Assembly (NCBI RefSeq): GCF_963975745.1
Contig: NZ_CAXBIB010000004.1
Location: 124,001-188,000, forward strand
Length of the DNA: 64,000 nt
Source of the DNA: Parvibaculum sp963975745
GTDB lineage: Bacteria; Pseudomonadota; Alphaproteobacteria; Parvibaculales; Parvibaculaceae
Direction of reading: 5' to 3'
Part shown: one piece after another, positions 28,724 to 38,204 of the stretch
How the letters are laid out: every line of letters starts with the position of its first letter
Position numbering within the stretch: the stretch's first letter is position 1
Made by a program: the position numbers and the translations under genes
The notes under the pieces: generated by a model
Databases searched by the model: none
What the model was told of the DNA's origin: nothing
The model's input: only the letters and a program-made list of their open reading frames with translations

Positions 28724-28756
28724 CGCCGACAGTAACCTGTCGGCGTTTCCTGTTTT
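28724..28756 (+). terminator. Terminator after the second CYP153 gene
   Basis: CGCCGACAG-TAAC-CTGTCGGCG is a perfect 9-bp stem followed by TTTCCTGTTTTG. It is 73 bp after the P450 stop and just before the accessory transposase-like gene. Confidence 0.8.
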
Positions 28757-28770
28757 GAATCGGGGGCTTA

Positions 28771-30555
28771 GTGTCCGAGGGCGAGTCGATACCGGCGGCA
28801 AATGCCCCGAAGAAATCTTCGAGAGCGCAAACGCGCCGCCTCCCTCGCAATGTAGGGGTGTTTTCGGTCAATTTCTGCCGCAACGCGCAATGCCGGCTGT
28901 TCGGCATTGCGCCGGACCCGTATCGGCGCACCGGCCAAAGCCCGTCTCCCGGAAATCAGCCTCACGGGAAGATTACAGGCGCGGGCGATGACCGCTCGTT
29001 CTTCTGCCCGGCTTGCGGTCTTGCCCACGCGATCAAATCAAATCACGCGATAGCGGAAGAGTATTCCCGCCTCTCGGACCTGTATAGGAGAACAAAACGG
29101 GAAACCTGTCCGAATGCCGTCTGCGGCAATCATCGGCTCCCGATAGGCCTGATGCCGTCCGCCTACAGACTGTTCGGGAAGACCGCGAAGGGCGATGCCC
29201 GCTATCAATGCAAGGCCTGTCGCAAGACCTTTTCCATCGGGCTTCCCACCAGGCGGCACAAGAAGACGGACAAGACGGGCGCCATCATGCGCGGGCTGGT
29301 GAACAAGATGGCCATGAGCCGGCTATGCGAAACAGCGCAGGTCACCTTTCCGCACATCCATTCCAAGATAGATTTCCTCTTCAACCAATGCCTGGCCTTC
29401 GCCGGAGAGCGGGAAGCGCGGCTTCACCAGTGCTTCGACGGCAAGGAGCCCTTCTTCTCGACCGACGCCCAGACAATCCTTGTGAACTGGCCGATCAAGA
29501 ACCGGCGAGGAACAGTCCCGCTCCTTCACATGGCGACCGTTCACAAATCATCGCAGTTCGTGGTGGCGGCAACCATCGATTACGACCCGGATGTCGACCC
29601 GGACGAGCTGGAGAAGGCCATGGACGCCGCGGGCGACTTCGCCAGGCCCCGGTCGATGCGCCGGTTCGCGCGCCTCTGGCCAGCGAGCGAATACCGGGCA
29701 TCGGTCGTGAAACGCTTGCCGCACATCTTCACGAGGGAAGACCTGGCTGCTGGCGGCAAATACGAACTGCCCGGCCGGGGCTCGCGTGTGCGGGGCGACA
29801 TCTTCCACTACGCCCATATGATGCTCGTCAGGAAGCTGGTCGGACGCTCGTATCGCGTTGCGAATTTCTGCGTCGATGCGGAATCGGGACTTGCAAATGC
29901 AATCGCGGCGCTTTTGGTCGATGAGGTGAAAGCCGGCAAGGTCAATATCGCGGAGATTTCATTCTCGAAAGGCCTGACCAACGATGAGCGGGCGGCACTG
30001 GCGGTTGAAGGCCGCAAGCGCTACCGCGAGGAGCTGAAGCGCTTCGCGGCCGAGATTGCGCAAATCCAGGTCGAGTATCCCGATATCGAAGACGAGGAAG
30101 CGCTTGCGGTCCACATCCTTCGCCTCACCTGCGGCCCGGGTCCGCAACCGGCGCGCGGCAAGATGCTGGCGACAATTGGCCTGGACTGGCCATATCATTC
30201 CAAGGCGGAGCCGGAAAAGACCATCCGGCTGAAAACGGATATCGGCCTGATGGACTGGGACGGACTCGCGAAGTTCATGACGCGCGCAAGCATCCATCCG
30301 GTCGACGCCTATTTCAACCTTGCCCGCCGCCGCATCGCGGGCTTCGAGCGCGGCCTTCCCACGGCCTCGAACAGGCAGCGCATCTGGCACGCCTACAGCT
30401 TCTACAATCCCGAGATGGTGCCCAAGCTTGCGACGATCCTGCGCTTCTATCACAACTACATGCTGCCGCGAGGCAAAGAGAAAGCGACGCCGGCGATGAA
30501 GCTCGGGTTGGCGAGAGGCATTGTCTATGAACGCGATCTGTTCGGTTTTGGATAA
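28771..30555 (+). CDS. Zinc-ribbon, transposase-like protein of about 590 residues
   Basis: The protein starts at GTG 28771 (594 residues) or a little later. It has two zinc-ribbon-like units, CRNAQC...CPAC near residues 36-81 and CPNAVC...YQCKACRKTFS near residues 112-150, the second much like the InsA-type motif of IS1-related transposases. Further on it shows what looks like an RNase H/DDE core: STDAQTILVNW (first Asp), HMATVHKSSQFVVAATIDYDPD, and RVANFCVDAESGLANAI (second Asp); acidic residues later could complete the site. I do not recognise a named IS family at this length and found no matching terminal inverted repeats by eye. It is intact. A non-transposase role cannot be excluded. 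Confidence 0.55.
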   Translation: MSEGESIPAANAPKKSSRAQTRRLPRNVGVFSVNFCRNAQCRLFGIAPDPYRRTGQSPSPGNQPHGKITGAGDDRSFFCPACGLAHAIKSNHAIAEEYSRLSDLYRRTKRETCPNAVCGNHRLPIGLMPSAYRLFGKTAKGDARYQCKACRKTFSIGLPTRRHKKTDKTGAIMRGLVNKMAMSRLCETAQVTFPHIHSKIDFLFNQCLAFAGEREARLHQCFDGKEPFFSTDAQTILVNWPIKNRRGTVPLLHMATVHKSSQFVVAATIDYDPDVDPDELEKAMDAAGDFARPRSMRRFARLWPASEYRASVVKRLPHIFTREDLAAGGKYELPGRGSRVRGDIFHYAHMMLVRKLVGRSYRVANFCVDAESGLANAIAALLVDEVKAGKVNIAEISFSKGLTNDERAALAVEGRKRYREELKRFAAEIAQIQVEYPDIEDEEALAVHILRLTCGPGPQPARGKMLATIGLDWPYHSKAEPEKTIRLKTDIGLMDWDGLAKFMTRASIHPVDAYFNLARRRIAGFERGLPTASNRQRIWHAYSFYNPEMVPKLATILRFYHNYMLPRGKEKATPAMKLGLARGIVYERDLFGFG

Positions 30556-30746
30556 CAGGTGCGATAAGCACTACCCGGTTGATCAGGGCTCGGGCACTAT
30601 GCTGCCGCCGGTCTATCGCAGGTTTGAATCTTCCATTCTCCTCGCGGTGACAGGTGCTCGATTCACTGTGGGAGGGAATATATCGTGTCGGCGCTGTCGA
30701 GTGTTGGCTATGGGGTGCCTCGCAACCTGGTTTTTATAGGAGAGGA

Positions 30747-31112
30747 TTAGAGGAACTCAAAGACTGCGACGGCGAGAAATACGACACCAGCGCCTCCTTC
30801 GAGCGATCGCGTCGCCCGGTCAATAAGCACAGGCTGTTCCGCAATAAATGTCAGAAGGTCTTGCTGCGCAAAAATACTTGCCCATGCGACGAAGCACAGG
30901 GTCACGACCACGTCGATCATCATGATGGCGGCGAAGGCGAGCCCCGCTCCGGGCGTCTCGCAGGATACCGAATACGTCATGACGAAGAGAGTGAGCGAAC
31001 AGGGAACGAGGCCGGCAATCGCTCCGACGGCGATCCTCCTGCCGCAGGGGCAACCGGGTCGAAGCGCAGGTCGCCCGCTACCAGTTCGTTTCAACTTTTT
31101 CCGGCTTCGCAC
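30747..31112 (-). pseudogene. Truncated NicO/RcnA-type nickel-cobalt exporter remnant
   Basis: The 121-codon remnant carries the C-terminal part of a NicO/HoxN-like transporter: RRIAVGAIAGLVPCSLTLFVMTYSVS, then GLAFAAIMMIDVVVTLCFVAWASIFAQQDLL and GAGVVFLAVAVFEFL, i.e. about three membrane helices. The N-terminal half, with the His/Asp metal motif expected in the family, is missing. The readable frame ends within 2 bp of the palindrome at 31114-31158, so the break coincides with that site. It is unlikely to be functional. Confidence 0.65.
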
Positions 31113-31437
31113 TTAAATCTAAGGCTCCAGACGAAATATGTCCGGAACCGGAGATTTAGCGCGGAACTGGAAGAAGGTAGTGGTGCGAAACGACAATCGG
31201 AAAACGGCCTTGCCTGTCGATATCGCCGGGGTCTTCCAGACCGTTCATCCGAATTCCATTGATGAAAGCGAAGAGCCCACAATGCCGGGGTAGTGGCTGC
31301 TTGAGAGACAGGACCCTCAGCCTGCTGCCAATCTTTCAATGAGCCAGAATAATCGGAGGCCCGCGCGAAGTTTGGCGATTCCGTCGGGCCAATTCCTTGT
31401 TTGCCCGCCTTGTAGGCGTTTTTCGGCACCGAGGGGA
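31113..31437. other. Non-coding gap holding palindrome A
   Basis: The 325 bp between the NicO remnant and the universal stress gene hold the 45-bp palindrome and no gene I can support. A frame reading NAYKAGKQGIGPTESPNFARASDY runs through on the minus strand but has no start signal or family resemblance. A weak CGCCT/AGGCG hairpin followed by TTTTT lies at 31406-31423. Confidence 0.5.
31114..31158. repeat. Palindrome A, left edge of the heavy-metal island
   Basis: An imperfect 45-bp palindrome with outer arms TAAATCT (31114-31120) and AGATTTA (31152-31158), inner GG-TCC-GAC and GTC-GGA-CC blocks, and centre GAAATAT. It shares its outer TTAATCT/AGATTTA and inner TGTCCGGAACCG blocks with the perfect palindrome at 45759-45805. 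The two bracket the metal-resistance genes. They look like recombination or target sites, possibly of a serine or tyrosine recombinase. Confidence 0.7.
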
Positions 31438-32232
31438 TTAACGGGCCATAAACCAGGACAGATCGGACGTCTTGAGCAATTCTCTGGTCACGCCGCCCAA
31501 AACGCGCTGGGCAAGGGGACCGCGACTGTAAATTCCGGCGACAATCATGTCCGCGTTCTCCCGCTGTGCATGGCCGATGAGCTCGGCGCAGACGTCTTGC
31601 TCCGAATGCGAAAGGTGCAGGTGGCTTGCCGTCACATCATGCCGGCATAGATGTTCGGCAACCGCTTCGAGTTGTGCAACGGTTGTCTCGTTTCCAACCC
31701 CGACGACGGTCACCTTGTCAGCGCGCTTCAGGATAGGCAATGCGTCATGTAAAGCGCGACGTGCCTGCGGGCACCCTTTCCACGCCACAAGAACGCTGGA
31801 AAAGCGACCTGTCACTGAGGCGGAGCCTAGTCGTAAAACGGGCGCGCCAGATCCTAGCGCGAGATTTGCCGGCTCGGGCGCAACGTTACCATGGCCTTCG
31901 GCTGCGCTCGTGATCAGGAGATCGGCGGTCAAGAGATGCTCACCCAACACTGTGGTCGGATCACCGACTCCCGAACACCATTCAACGTTAATCGACGTAT
32001 CCTCGAAAACGCGATCGAAGGCGGCGCGCGTGACGTATAGCGCCTCCTGCATCTGCCTCTCGGCGATGAGCCTGTTCCCGGCAAGCACATCTGCGGCAGT
32101 TGTGACCGGCCAAGCATAAGCGACGACGAACAGCCTTGCGTCAAATGCGATGGCCATTTCACGCGCCAGTTCAAGCGTCCGCGGAATGTCGTTTCTGGGG
32201 CAAGCATCAACGACAATGTCACGAAAACTCAT
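31438..32232 (-). CDS. Tandem UspA-type universal stress protein
   Basis: The 264-residue protein holds two Usp-like halves: MSFRDIVVDACPRNDIPRTLELAREMAIAFDARLFVVAYAWP to about residue 140, then SSVLVAWKGCPQARRALHDALPILKRADKVTVVGV to the end. The second half ends in NADMIVAGIYSRGPLAQRVLGGVTRELL, close to the ATP-binding G-2x-G-9x-G(S/T) pattern. The ATG at 32232 is preceded by GGAATTGACTCC without a strong Shine-Dalgarno; a longer frame to 32343 has no support. It is 147 bp downstream of the P1B-4 ATPase gene on the same strand's downstream side, and may assist under metal stress. The specific role is unknown. Confidence 0.85.
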   Translation of the reverse strand: MSFRDIVVDACPRNDIPRTLELAREMAIAFDARLFVVAYAWPVTTAADVLAGNRLIAERQMQEALYVTRAAFDRVFEDTSINVEWCSGVGDPTTVLGEHLLTADLLITSAAEGHGNVAPEPANLALGSGAPVLRLGSASVTGRFSSVLVAWKGCPQARRALHDALPILKRADKVTVVGVGNETTVAQLEAVAEHLCRHDVTASHLHLSHSEQDVCAELIGHAQRENADMIVAGIYSRGPLAQRVLGGVTRELLKTSDLSWFMAR

Positions 32233-32379
32233 GGAATTGACTCCTGTGCCAAAGTTTTTCTTGCCCGAAGATTCCCATGTTCCGACACGCATCAGTATGG
32301 AAATCTGTGTAACGGTCCCGCATTCTCGCTTCAGGCTTGGCATGCGTGTGGCCTGTCTCTGATCAGTGGTCGCTCAGCC

Positions 32380-34809
32380 TCATACTTCTTTCCGGTATGC
32401 GAGCAGCCTCAGCGCATTGAACACAACGAGCAGCGTCGATCCCTCATGGACAGCGACAGCGGCACCGATGCCAAGGCCCATGATCGTCAACGGAACTAGC
32501 AGCGCAACCACGCCGAGGCTCACGATCACATTCTGCAGGACCACGGCCCGTGCGGTCCGGCTCAGCCCCACCGCAAAAGGAAGATGAGAGAGATCATCGG
32601 CCATGAGCGCCACGTCCGCTGTCTCCAGGGCAACGTCGGAGCCGGCCGCGCCCATGGCGATGCCGACCGTCGCTGTCGCCATGGCGGGCGCGTCATTGAC
32701 GCCATCGCCAACCATGGCGACTTTGCCTTCGGATCGGAGCTTCTTGATCGCCTCGACCTTGTCCTGCGGCATCAGATCGCCCCATGCCTCGTCTATGCCA
32801 ACCTGACCGGCAATGGCCTCGGCAACCTTTTGATGGTCGCCAGATATCATGATCAGCCGCTTGATGCCGAGTTCGTGAAGGCGGGCGAGCGCGATCTTCG
32901 CGGCCTCGCGCGGCGTATCCATCAGCCCGATGGCGCCGATGTCGCGGTCGCCGCGCCGGACCACCATTGTCGTTCGGCCCCCCTCACGCAGCCTCGCGAT
33001 AGTCTTCTGCATGGCATCCGACAGTGGCGCGATGCCCTCGGCCCCGAACATTTCCGCCTTGCCGATCAACACAGTTTCGCCACCGACGCGCGCCGACACA
33101 CCACGTCCGGTCAGGCTGTCGAGGCCGTCCGCCTCCGGCACCGGCTTGCCGCCCAGCCGCTCGCGTCCATCCCGCGCAATGGCGCGGGCGAGCGGATGGT
33201 CGCTGAGGCTTTCCACGGCAACCGCGACCGCCAGCAATTCATTTTCGGTCACGCCATGAGCCGGCACGATATCGGTGATCCGCGGGGTTCCGGACGTCAG
33301 CGTGCCGGTCTTGTCGAAGGCAATCGCGGTCAGGGATCCCAGATTTTCCAGCGGAGCGCCGCCCTTGACCAGCACACCGCCGCGCGCGGCCCGCGCGACG
33401 CCGGAGAGAACCGCGCTCGGGGTTGCGATCGCAAGCGCGCAGGGGCTGGCGGCGACCAGAACCGCCATGGCGCGATAAAAGGTGTCGCGGAACGGTTCGT
33501 CGATCACCAGTCCGGCGAACAGTAAAATGACCGCCAACGCCAGTACCACCGGCACGAAGATATGCTCGAATTTGTCGGTGAAGCGCTGCGTCGGCGATTT
33601 TTGGGTCTCGGCCTCGCTGACCATCTTCACGACCTTTGCGAGGGTCGTGTCGGAAGACTTGCGCGTAACTTCGATCTCGATAGCGCCATTGCCGTTGATG
33701 GTGCCCGCGAAGACGCGGTGGGCCGCATTGACCTTGTCGGGATTGGCCCGCGCCGCGTCCGCATCGCTCACCGGCCGCTTGTCCACGGGGATGCTTTCGC
33801 CGGTGACCGGCGCCTGATTGACGCTGCTGACGCCCTTGATCAGGAAACCGTCAGCGGGTAGCCGCAAATCCGGCTTGACGATCACGATGTCGCCGACGGC
33901 GAGATCCTCTACCGGTACCTCTCGCAATTCGCCGTCGCGCCGTACCAGTGCGGTCCTTGGCGCGAGCTTCGCCAGAGCCTCGATTGCCTGCTTCGCGCGT
34001 CCCATGGCGTAGTGCTCAAGGGCATGACCAAGGCTGAACAGGAACAACAGCAGAGCCCCCTCCGCCCAGGCACCAAGGACAGCGGCGCCGGCCGCCGCCA
34101 CCAGCATCAGGGTGTCGATCTCAAACTTCTTCAGGCGCAGGTTCTCTATCGCCTCACGCAAGGTGAAGAGACCGCCAAAGAAATAGGCACCGAGATAACA
34201 GGCGAAGGGTAGCCAGGCCGGGACCGTCAGAAGCTTCCCGATGAGATAGCCCCCGGCGAGCAGAGCACCACAAAGCAAGGAAAAGATCAGCTCGGTGTTC
34301 GCTCCGAATGCGCCGCCTTCGTGATCATGACCGGCATGCTCATCCGCCCGGGAATCCCTTTCCGGCCTTGCGCCGCCGGTTTGCAACTTGTCGAGTTTGC
34401 CCTTGAGTGTCGCCTCGGATGTGGCTGATCTATCGAACTCCACGCGCACGGTGCCGGTGGCGCTCGCTTCAGCCTCTATCACGCCGTCGAGCGTTCTCAG
34501 CCGTTCGGCAATGGACCGCGCTCGCCGCTGGTGCGGAATATCAAGCTGCCAGACCGCGTGCCCATACCGTTCCGAGATCCTGGCGCCCGCGGCGGCGATC
34601 AGGTCGCGGATACGCGGCAGCGGCAGGATGTCAGGATCGTAATGTATGCAAAGCCGCGCCGGTTCGCCGTCCACGCCCGCCACGACATGCGCGTCTTCCA
34701 CTCCTTCCTTCCCCGCAATCTGCTCAATCAGGATCTGGACGCAGGCGTCGGCGGCGGTGTTGACCTCCGGCAACAGGATCGGAATGTCCAGGCGAAGTTT
34801 CTCGGTCAT
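32380..34809 (-). CDS. P1B-4-type heavy-metal translocating ATPase (Co/Zn/Ni/Fe-like specificity)
   Basis: The 809-residue pump has two ferredoxin-like N-terminal segments without a CxxC, a short His-rich stretch (DEHAGHDHEGG), an eight-helix-type membrane domain, the phosphorylation motif DKTGTLTSG, the TGES loop (VTGESIPVD), and the hinge GDGVNDAPAMA. The sixth-helix motif is SPC (VLVAASPCALAIATP), not CPC, and the last helix carries HEGST (AVAVHEGSTLLVV). SPC plus HEGG/HEGS is the signature of P1B-4 pumps such as CoaT and CtpD, which export Co2+, Fe2+, Ni2+ or Zn2+ rather than Cu+. The ATG at 34809 is the first good start. Its exact metal is not determined. Confidence 0.93.
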   Translation of the reverse strand: MTEKLRLDIPILLPEVNTAADACVQILIEQIAGKEGVEDAHVVAGVDGEPARLCIHYDPDILPLPRIRDLIAAAGARISERYGHAVWQLDIPHQRRARSIAERLRTLDGVIEAEASATGTVRVEFDRSATSEATLKGKLDKLQTGGARPERDSRADEHAGHDHEGGAFGANTELIFSLLCGALLAGGYLIGKLLTVPAWLPFACYLGAYFFGGLFTLREAIENLRLKKFEIDTLMLVAAAGAAVLGAWAEGALLLFLFSLGHALEHYAMGRAKQAIEALAKLAPRTALVRRDGELREVPVEDLAVGDIVIVKPDLRLPADGFLIKGVSSVNQAPVTGESIPVDKRPVSDADAARANPDKVNAAHRVFAGTINGNGAIEIEVTRKSSDTTLAKVVKMVSEAETQKSPTQRFTDKFEHIFVPVVLALAVILLFAGLVIDEPFRDTFYRAMAVLVAASPCALAIATPSAVLSGVARAARGGVLVKGGAPLENLGSLTAIAFDKTGTLTSGTPRITDIVPAHGVTENELLAVAVAVESLSDHPLARAIARDGRERLGGKPVPEADGLDSLTGRGVSARVGGETVLIGKAEMFGAEGIAPLSDAMQKTIARLREGGRTTMVVRRGDRDIGAIGLMDTPREAAKIALARLHELGIKRLIMISGDHQKVAEAIAGQVGIDEAWGDLMPQDKVEAIKKLRSEGKVAMVGDGVNDAPAMATATVGIAMGAAGSDVALETADVALMADDLSHLPFAVGLSRTARAVVLQNVIVSLGVVALLVPLTIMGLGIGAAVAVHEGSTLLVVFNALRLLAYRKEV

Positions 34810-34950
34810 GCTTGCCTATCCTCTTGCCAGCGCGGGTTCGGGTTCTTAGAAGCAGGTCCAATGTGATTCAATCGACCATTGTTGATCCAGACGAGCCAGG
34901 CGATTGATTTTCTTTTCATTCCGGATCCTCGGAGAAGCGTCGAAAGATGC

Positions 34951-34983
34951 CCCCCGGCCGGGACACGGAAGCCCGGCCGGGGG
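34951..34983 (-). terminator. Terminator after the czc operon
   Basis: CCCCCGGCCGGG and CCCGGCCGGGGG pair across a 9-nt loop. On the minus strand it follows the czcA stop by 28 bp and is followed by CATCTTTC, so it should end the czcCBA transcript. Confidence 0.75.
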
Positions 34984-35010
34984 TGCCGCCATCGGGTCCG
35001 CACGGACCCG

Positions 35011-38000
35011 TCAGGCTGCTCGTTCTTCTTCGTCCCGCGCATGGGCGAGGCGGTAGATCGCGGGCAGCACGAGCAGCGTGAGGATGGTGGAGGACAGGAT
35101 GCCGCCGATCACCACCGTGGCGAGCGGGCGCTGCACCTCCGCGCCCGCGCTTGTCGCCAGCGCCATAGGCACGAAGCCGAGCGAGGCAACGAGCGCCGTC
35201 ATCAGCACCGGGCGGAGCCGCGTCATGGCCCCCTGCCGGATCGCTTCATCGAGGGGAAGACCCCGCGCCCGCAGGTTCTTGATGAAGCTGATGATGACGA
35301 GGCCGTTCAGCACCGCGACGCCCGAGAGCGCGATGAAGCCGACGCCCGCCGAGATCGAGAGCGGCATGCCCCGAAGCGCCAGCGCCGCGAGCCCGCCCGT
35401 GAGCGCGAGCGGTACGCCCGAGAAAACGAGCAGCGCGTCCCTCGCCGTGCCGAGGCTCGCGAAGAGCAAAGCGAAGATCAGCACCAGCGCTGCGGGCACG
35501 ACGATGGAAAGCCGCTTCGCCGCCGAGACGAGCTGCTCGAACTGCCCGCCCCATTCGAACCAGTAGCCGGGCGGCAATTGCACCTGCGCCGCCACGGCAG
35601 CCCGCGCCTCGTCCACGAAGGAGCCGAGGTCGCGCTCGCGGATATTGGCCGTCACCGTGATCCGCCGCTTGCCGTTCTCGCGGCTGATCTGGTTCGGTCC
35701 GGGCGCGAGGGCGATCTCCGCCACCTCGCGGAGCGGTACGACGCGCGGCATGCCTTCGCCGAAGGGTGAATAGGAGGCAGGCGCGAAACGGTCCTCCGCT
35801 TCATGTGCCGGCGGTAGCGGAATCGGCAGTTCCCGCAGGCGGTCCATATCCTGCCGGAGTGTCTCAGGCAGGCGCACGAAAACGGGCGTACGCCAATCTC
35901 CTTCATAAAAGGTACCTGCCCGCGCGCCGCCTATCGCCGCCTGCACGACCGTCTGTATCTCCGCGACGGAGAGCCCGAAGCGGGCCGCCACATCGCGCTT
36001 CACCTCGATGGAGAGGACGGGAAGCCCCTCCACCTGCTCCACCTGCACGTCGGTCGCGCCTTCGATCCGTTGAACGATAGCGGCCACCTCGTTCGCAGAG
36101 GCGAGGAGCTTGTCCATATCGTCGCCGAATATCTTGATGCCGACATCCGAACGGACGCCCGAGATGAGCTCGTTGAAGCGGAGCTCGATGGGCTGCGAGA
36201 CCTCGTAATTCGCTCCCGGTATGGCGGCGAGCTTCTCGTCTATCTCCTGCAGAAGCTCGGCTTTCCGCTTGCGCGGGTTCGGCCAGGAGGAGCGCGGTTC
36301 GATCATCACATAGGCGTCCGAGATGCTGGGCGGCATAGGGTCGGTTGCAACTTCCGCCGTGCCCGTCCTTGCGAAGACCTCCCGCACTTCGGGAAGCTCG
36401 ATCAGTGCCCTTTCGACCTGTTTCTGCATCTCCACCGATTGCGTAAGGCTCGTGCCCGGCATGCGGAGCACCTGCACCGCAACGTCGCCCTCGTCGAGCC
36501 TCGGGATGAACTCGGTGCCGAAGCGCGTCGCGCCGAGCGCGGCCACGAGCACGAGCGCCGCCGCCGCGATGGCGATTGTCTTCTGACGGCCAAGCGCGAA
36601 GCGAAGTGCTGGCTGGTAACCCTTCTGCGCCCAGCGCATGATGAGGCTCTCCTTCTCCTCCACATCGCCGCGCACGAAAATGGCGATGGCCGCCGGAACG
36701 AAAGTGACCGCCAGCGCCATTGCCCCGAGAAGCGCGAGGACGACCGTGACCGCCATAGGCGTGAACATTTTTCCTTCCACGCCGGTCAATGTGAGGATCG
36801 GCAGATAGACGACCGTGATGATGAAGGAGCCGAACATGGCCGGCGTTATCACCTCGCGCGTCGCGTCCACCACCACAGCGAAGCGTTCGTCGAGGCCGAG
36901 TGTGCGCCCCAGATGCTTCCGTTCTTCGGAAAGACGTCTCAAGCAATTCTCTGTGATGATGACGGCGCCATCCACGATCAGGCCGAAGTCGATGGCGCCG
37001 AGGCTCATCAGGTTGGCGCTGATGCGGTACTCCACCATGCCCGTCACCGCGATCAGCATGGAAAGCGGAATGACAGCGGCGGTGATGAGCGCCGCCCGGA
37101 TACTTCGCAACAGCATGAAAAGGACAACGATGACGAGCACCGCGCCTTCCACGAGATTGTTACGGACGGTGGCGATGGTCTTCTGGACGAGATCGGTGCG
37201 GTCGTAGAGCGTTTCGATTGTCACGCCGTCGGGCAGGTTTCGCTCGATCTGCTTCAGCTTGCCGCGAACGGCGCTTGCCACTTCGCGGCTGTTCTCGCCC
37301 ATCAGCATCACAGCGGTGCCGAGAACGGTTTCCTCGCCGTCATGCGTCGCCGCGCCGGTGCGGAGCTCCTTGCCGAAGGTCACTTCCGCGACATCGTGGA
37401 TATAGATTGGCCTGCCATTATGCGTGCCGAGCAGCACCTCGCCGAACTCCGCCGCATCGCCAAGCTGGCCCGGCAGGCGGATCAGATATTGCTCTCCGTT
37501 CCGCTCGATATAGCCCGCGCCCTGATTGACGTTGTTGTCCTCGAGCGCCTTCGCGACATCGGCGAAGGAGAGATTGAAGGAGGTGAGCCGGTAAGGGTCG
37601 GGCACGACATGGATCTGCCGCTCATAACCGCCGATGGCATTTACCTCGACCACGCCCGGAACGGTGCGCAGTTGCGGACGCACCATCCAGTCATGGATCG
37701 CGCGCAGGTCCGAGAGCGTATAGGGCACGCCTTCAGCATTGCGCGCATCCGGAGCGGCCTCCATGCGGTACATGTAGATTTCGCCGAGGCCGGTCGAAAC
37801 CGGGCCCATGGCCGTTTCGACGTCGGGCGGCAACTCGCCGGAAACGGCCTGAATACGTTCGCCAATCAACTGCCGCGCGCGGTAGATGTCCGTGCCGTCC
37901 ACGAAGACGACCGTGACCTGCGACAGGCCGTAGCGCGAAAGCGAGCGCGTGTAGTCGAGGCCGGGCAGGCCGCCCATCGCCGTTTCCAGCGGAAAGGTGA

Positions 38001-38193
38001 TGCGCTGCTCCACCTCGACGGGAGAATAGCCGGGCGCGGAGGTGTTGATCTGCACCTGGACATTGGTGATGTCCGGCACGGCGTCGATCGGCAGGCGCGT
38101 GAAATTATAGGCGCCGAAGCCCGCGACGAAGGCGACCGTCAGCAGCACCAGCCAGCGGTGCCTGACGCAGAAGGAGACGATTGCAGGTATCAT
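35011..38193 (-). CDS. czcA: CzcA-type RND heavy-metal efflux pump
   Basis: This 1060-residue inner-membrane protein is the proton-driven pump of a tripartite metal efflux system. It has the heavy-metal-efflux RND start (FCVRHRWLVLLTVAFVAGFGAYNFTRLPIDAVPDITNVQVQI), the fourth-helix proton/metal motif DFGLIVDGAVIITEN near residue 405, and the twelve-helix layout with two large periplasmic loops. DFG-x3-DGA-x3-EN is the form seen in Zn/Co/Cd pumps (HME1) rather than Cu/Ag pumps. The ATG at 38193 follows czcB by 11 bp. It works with the adaptor and outer-membrane channel encoded upstream. Confidence 0.96.
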   Translation of the reverse strand: MIPAIVSFCVRHRWLVLLTVAFVAGFGAYNFTRLPIDAVPDITNVQVQINTSAPGYSPVEVEQRITFPLETAMGGLPGLDYTRSLSRYGLSQVTVVFVDGTDIYRARQLIGERIQAVSGELPPDVETAMGPVSTGLGEIYMYRMEAAPDARNAEGVPYTLSDLRAIHDWMVRPQLRTVPGVVEVNAIGGYERQIHVVPDPYRLTSFNLSFADVAKALEDNNVNQGAGYIERNGEQYLIRLPGQLGDAAEFGEVLLGTHNGRPIYIHDVAEVTFGKELRTGAATHDGEETVLGTAVMLMGENSREVASAVRGKLKQIERNLPDGVTIETLYDRTDLVQKTIATVRNNLVEGAVLVIVVLFMLLRSIRAALITAAVIPLSMLIAVTGMVEYRISANLMSLGAIDFGLIVDGAVIITENCLRRLSEERKHLGRTLGLDERFAVVVDATREVITPAMFGSFIITVVYLPILTLTGVEGKMFTPMAVTVVLALLGAMALAVTFVPAAIAIFVRGDVEEKESLIMRWAQKGYQPALRFALGRQKTIAIAAAALVLVAALGATRFGTEFIPRLDEGDVAVQVLRMPGTSLTQSVEMQKQVERALIELPEVREVFARTGTAEVATDPMPPSISDAYVMIEPRSSWPNPRKRKAELLQEIDEKLAAIPGANYEVSQPIELRFNELISGVRSDVGIKIFGDDMDKLLASANEVAAIVQRIEGATDVQVEQVEGLPVLSIEVKRDVAARFGLSVAEIQTVVQAAIGGARAGTFYEGDWRTPVFVRLPETLRQDMDRLRELPIPLPPAHEAEDRFAPASYSPFGEGMPRVVPLREVAEIALAPGPNQISRENGKRRITVTANIRERDLGSFVDEARAAVAAQVQLPPGYWFEWGGQFEQLVSAAKRLSIVVPAALVLIFALLFASLGTARDALLVFSGVPLALTGGLAALALRGMPLSISAGVGFIALSGVAVLNGLVIISFIKNLRARGLPLDEAIRQGAMTRLRPVLMTALVASLGFVPMALATSAGAEVQRPLATVVIGGILSSTILTLLVLPAIYRLAHARDEEERAA

Positions 38194-38204
38194 GTTTCAT
38201 CTCC

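Noticed and set aside
31160..31429. Minus-strand frame NAYKAGKQGIGPTESPNF in the gap by palindrome A
   Set aside because: No start context, no family resemblance, and it runs on into the palindrome.
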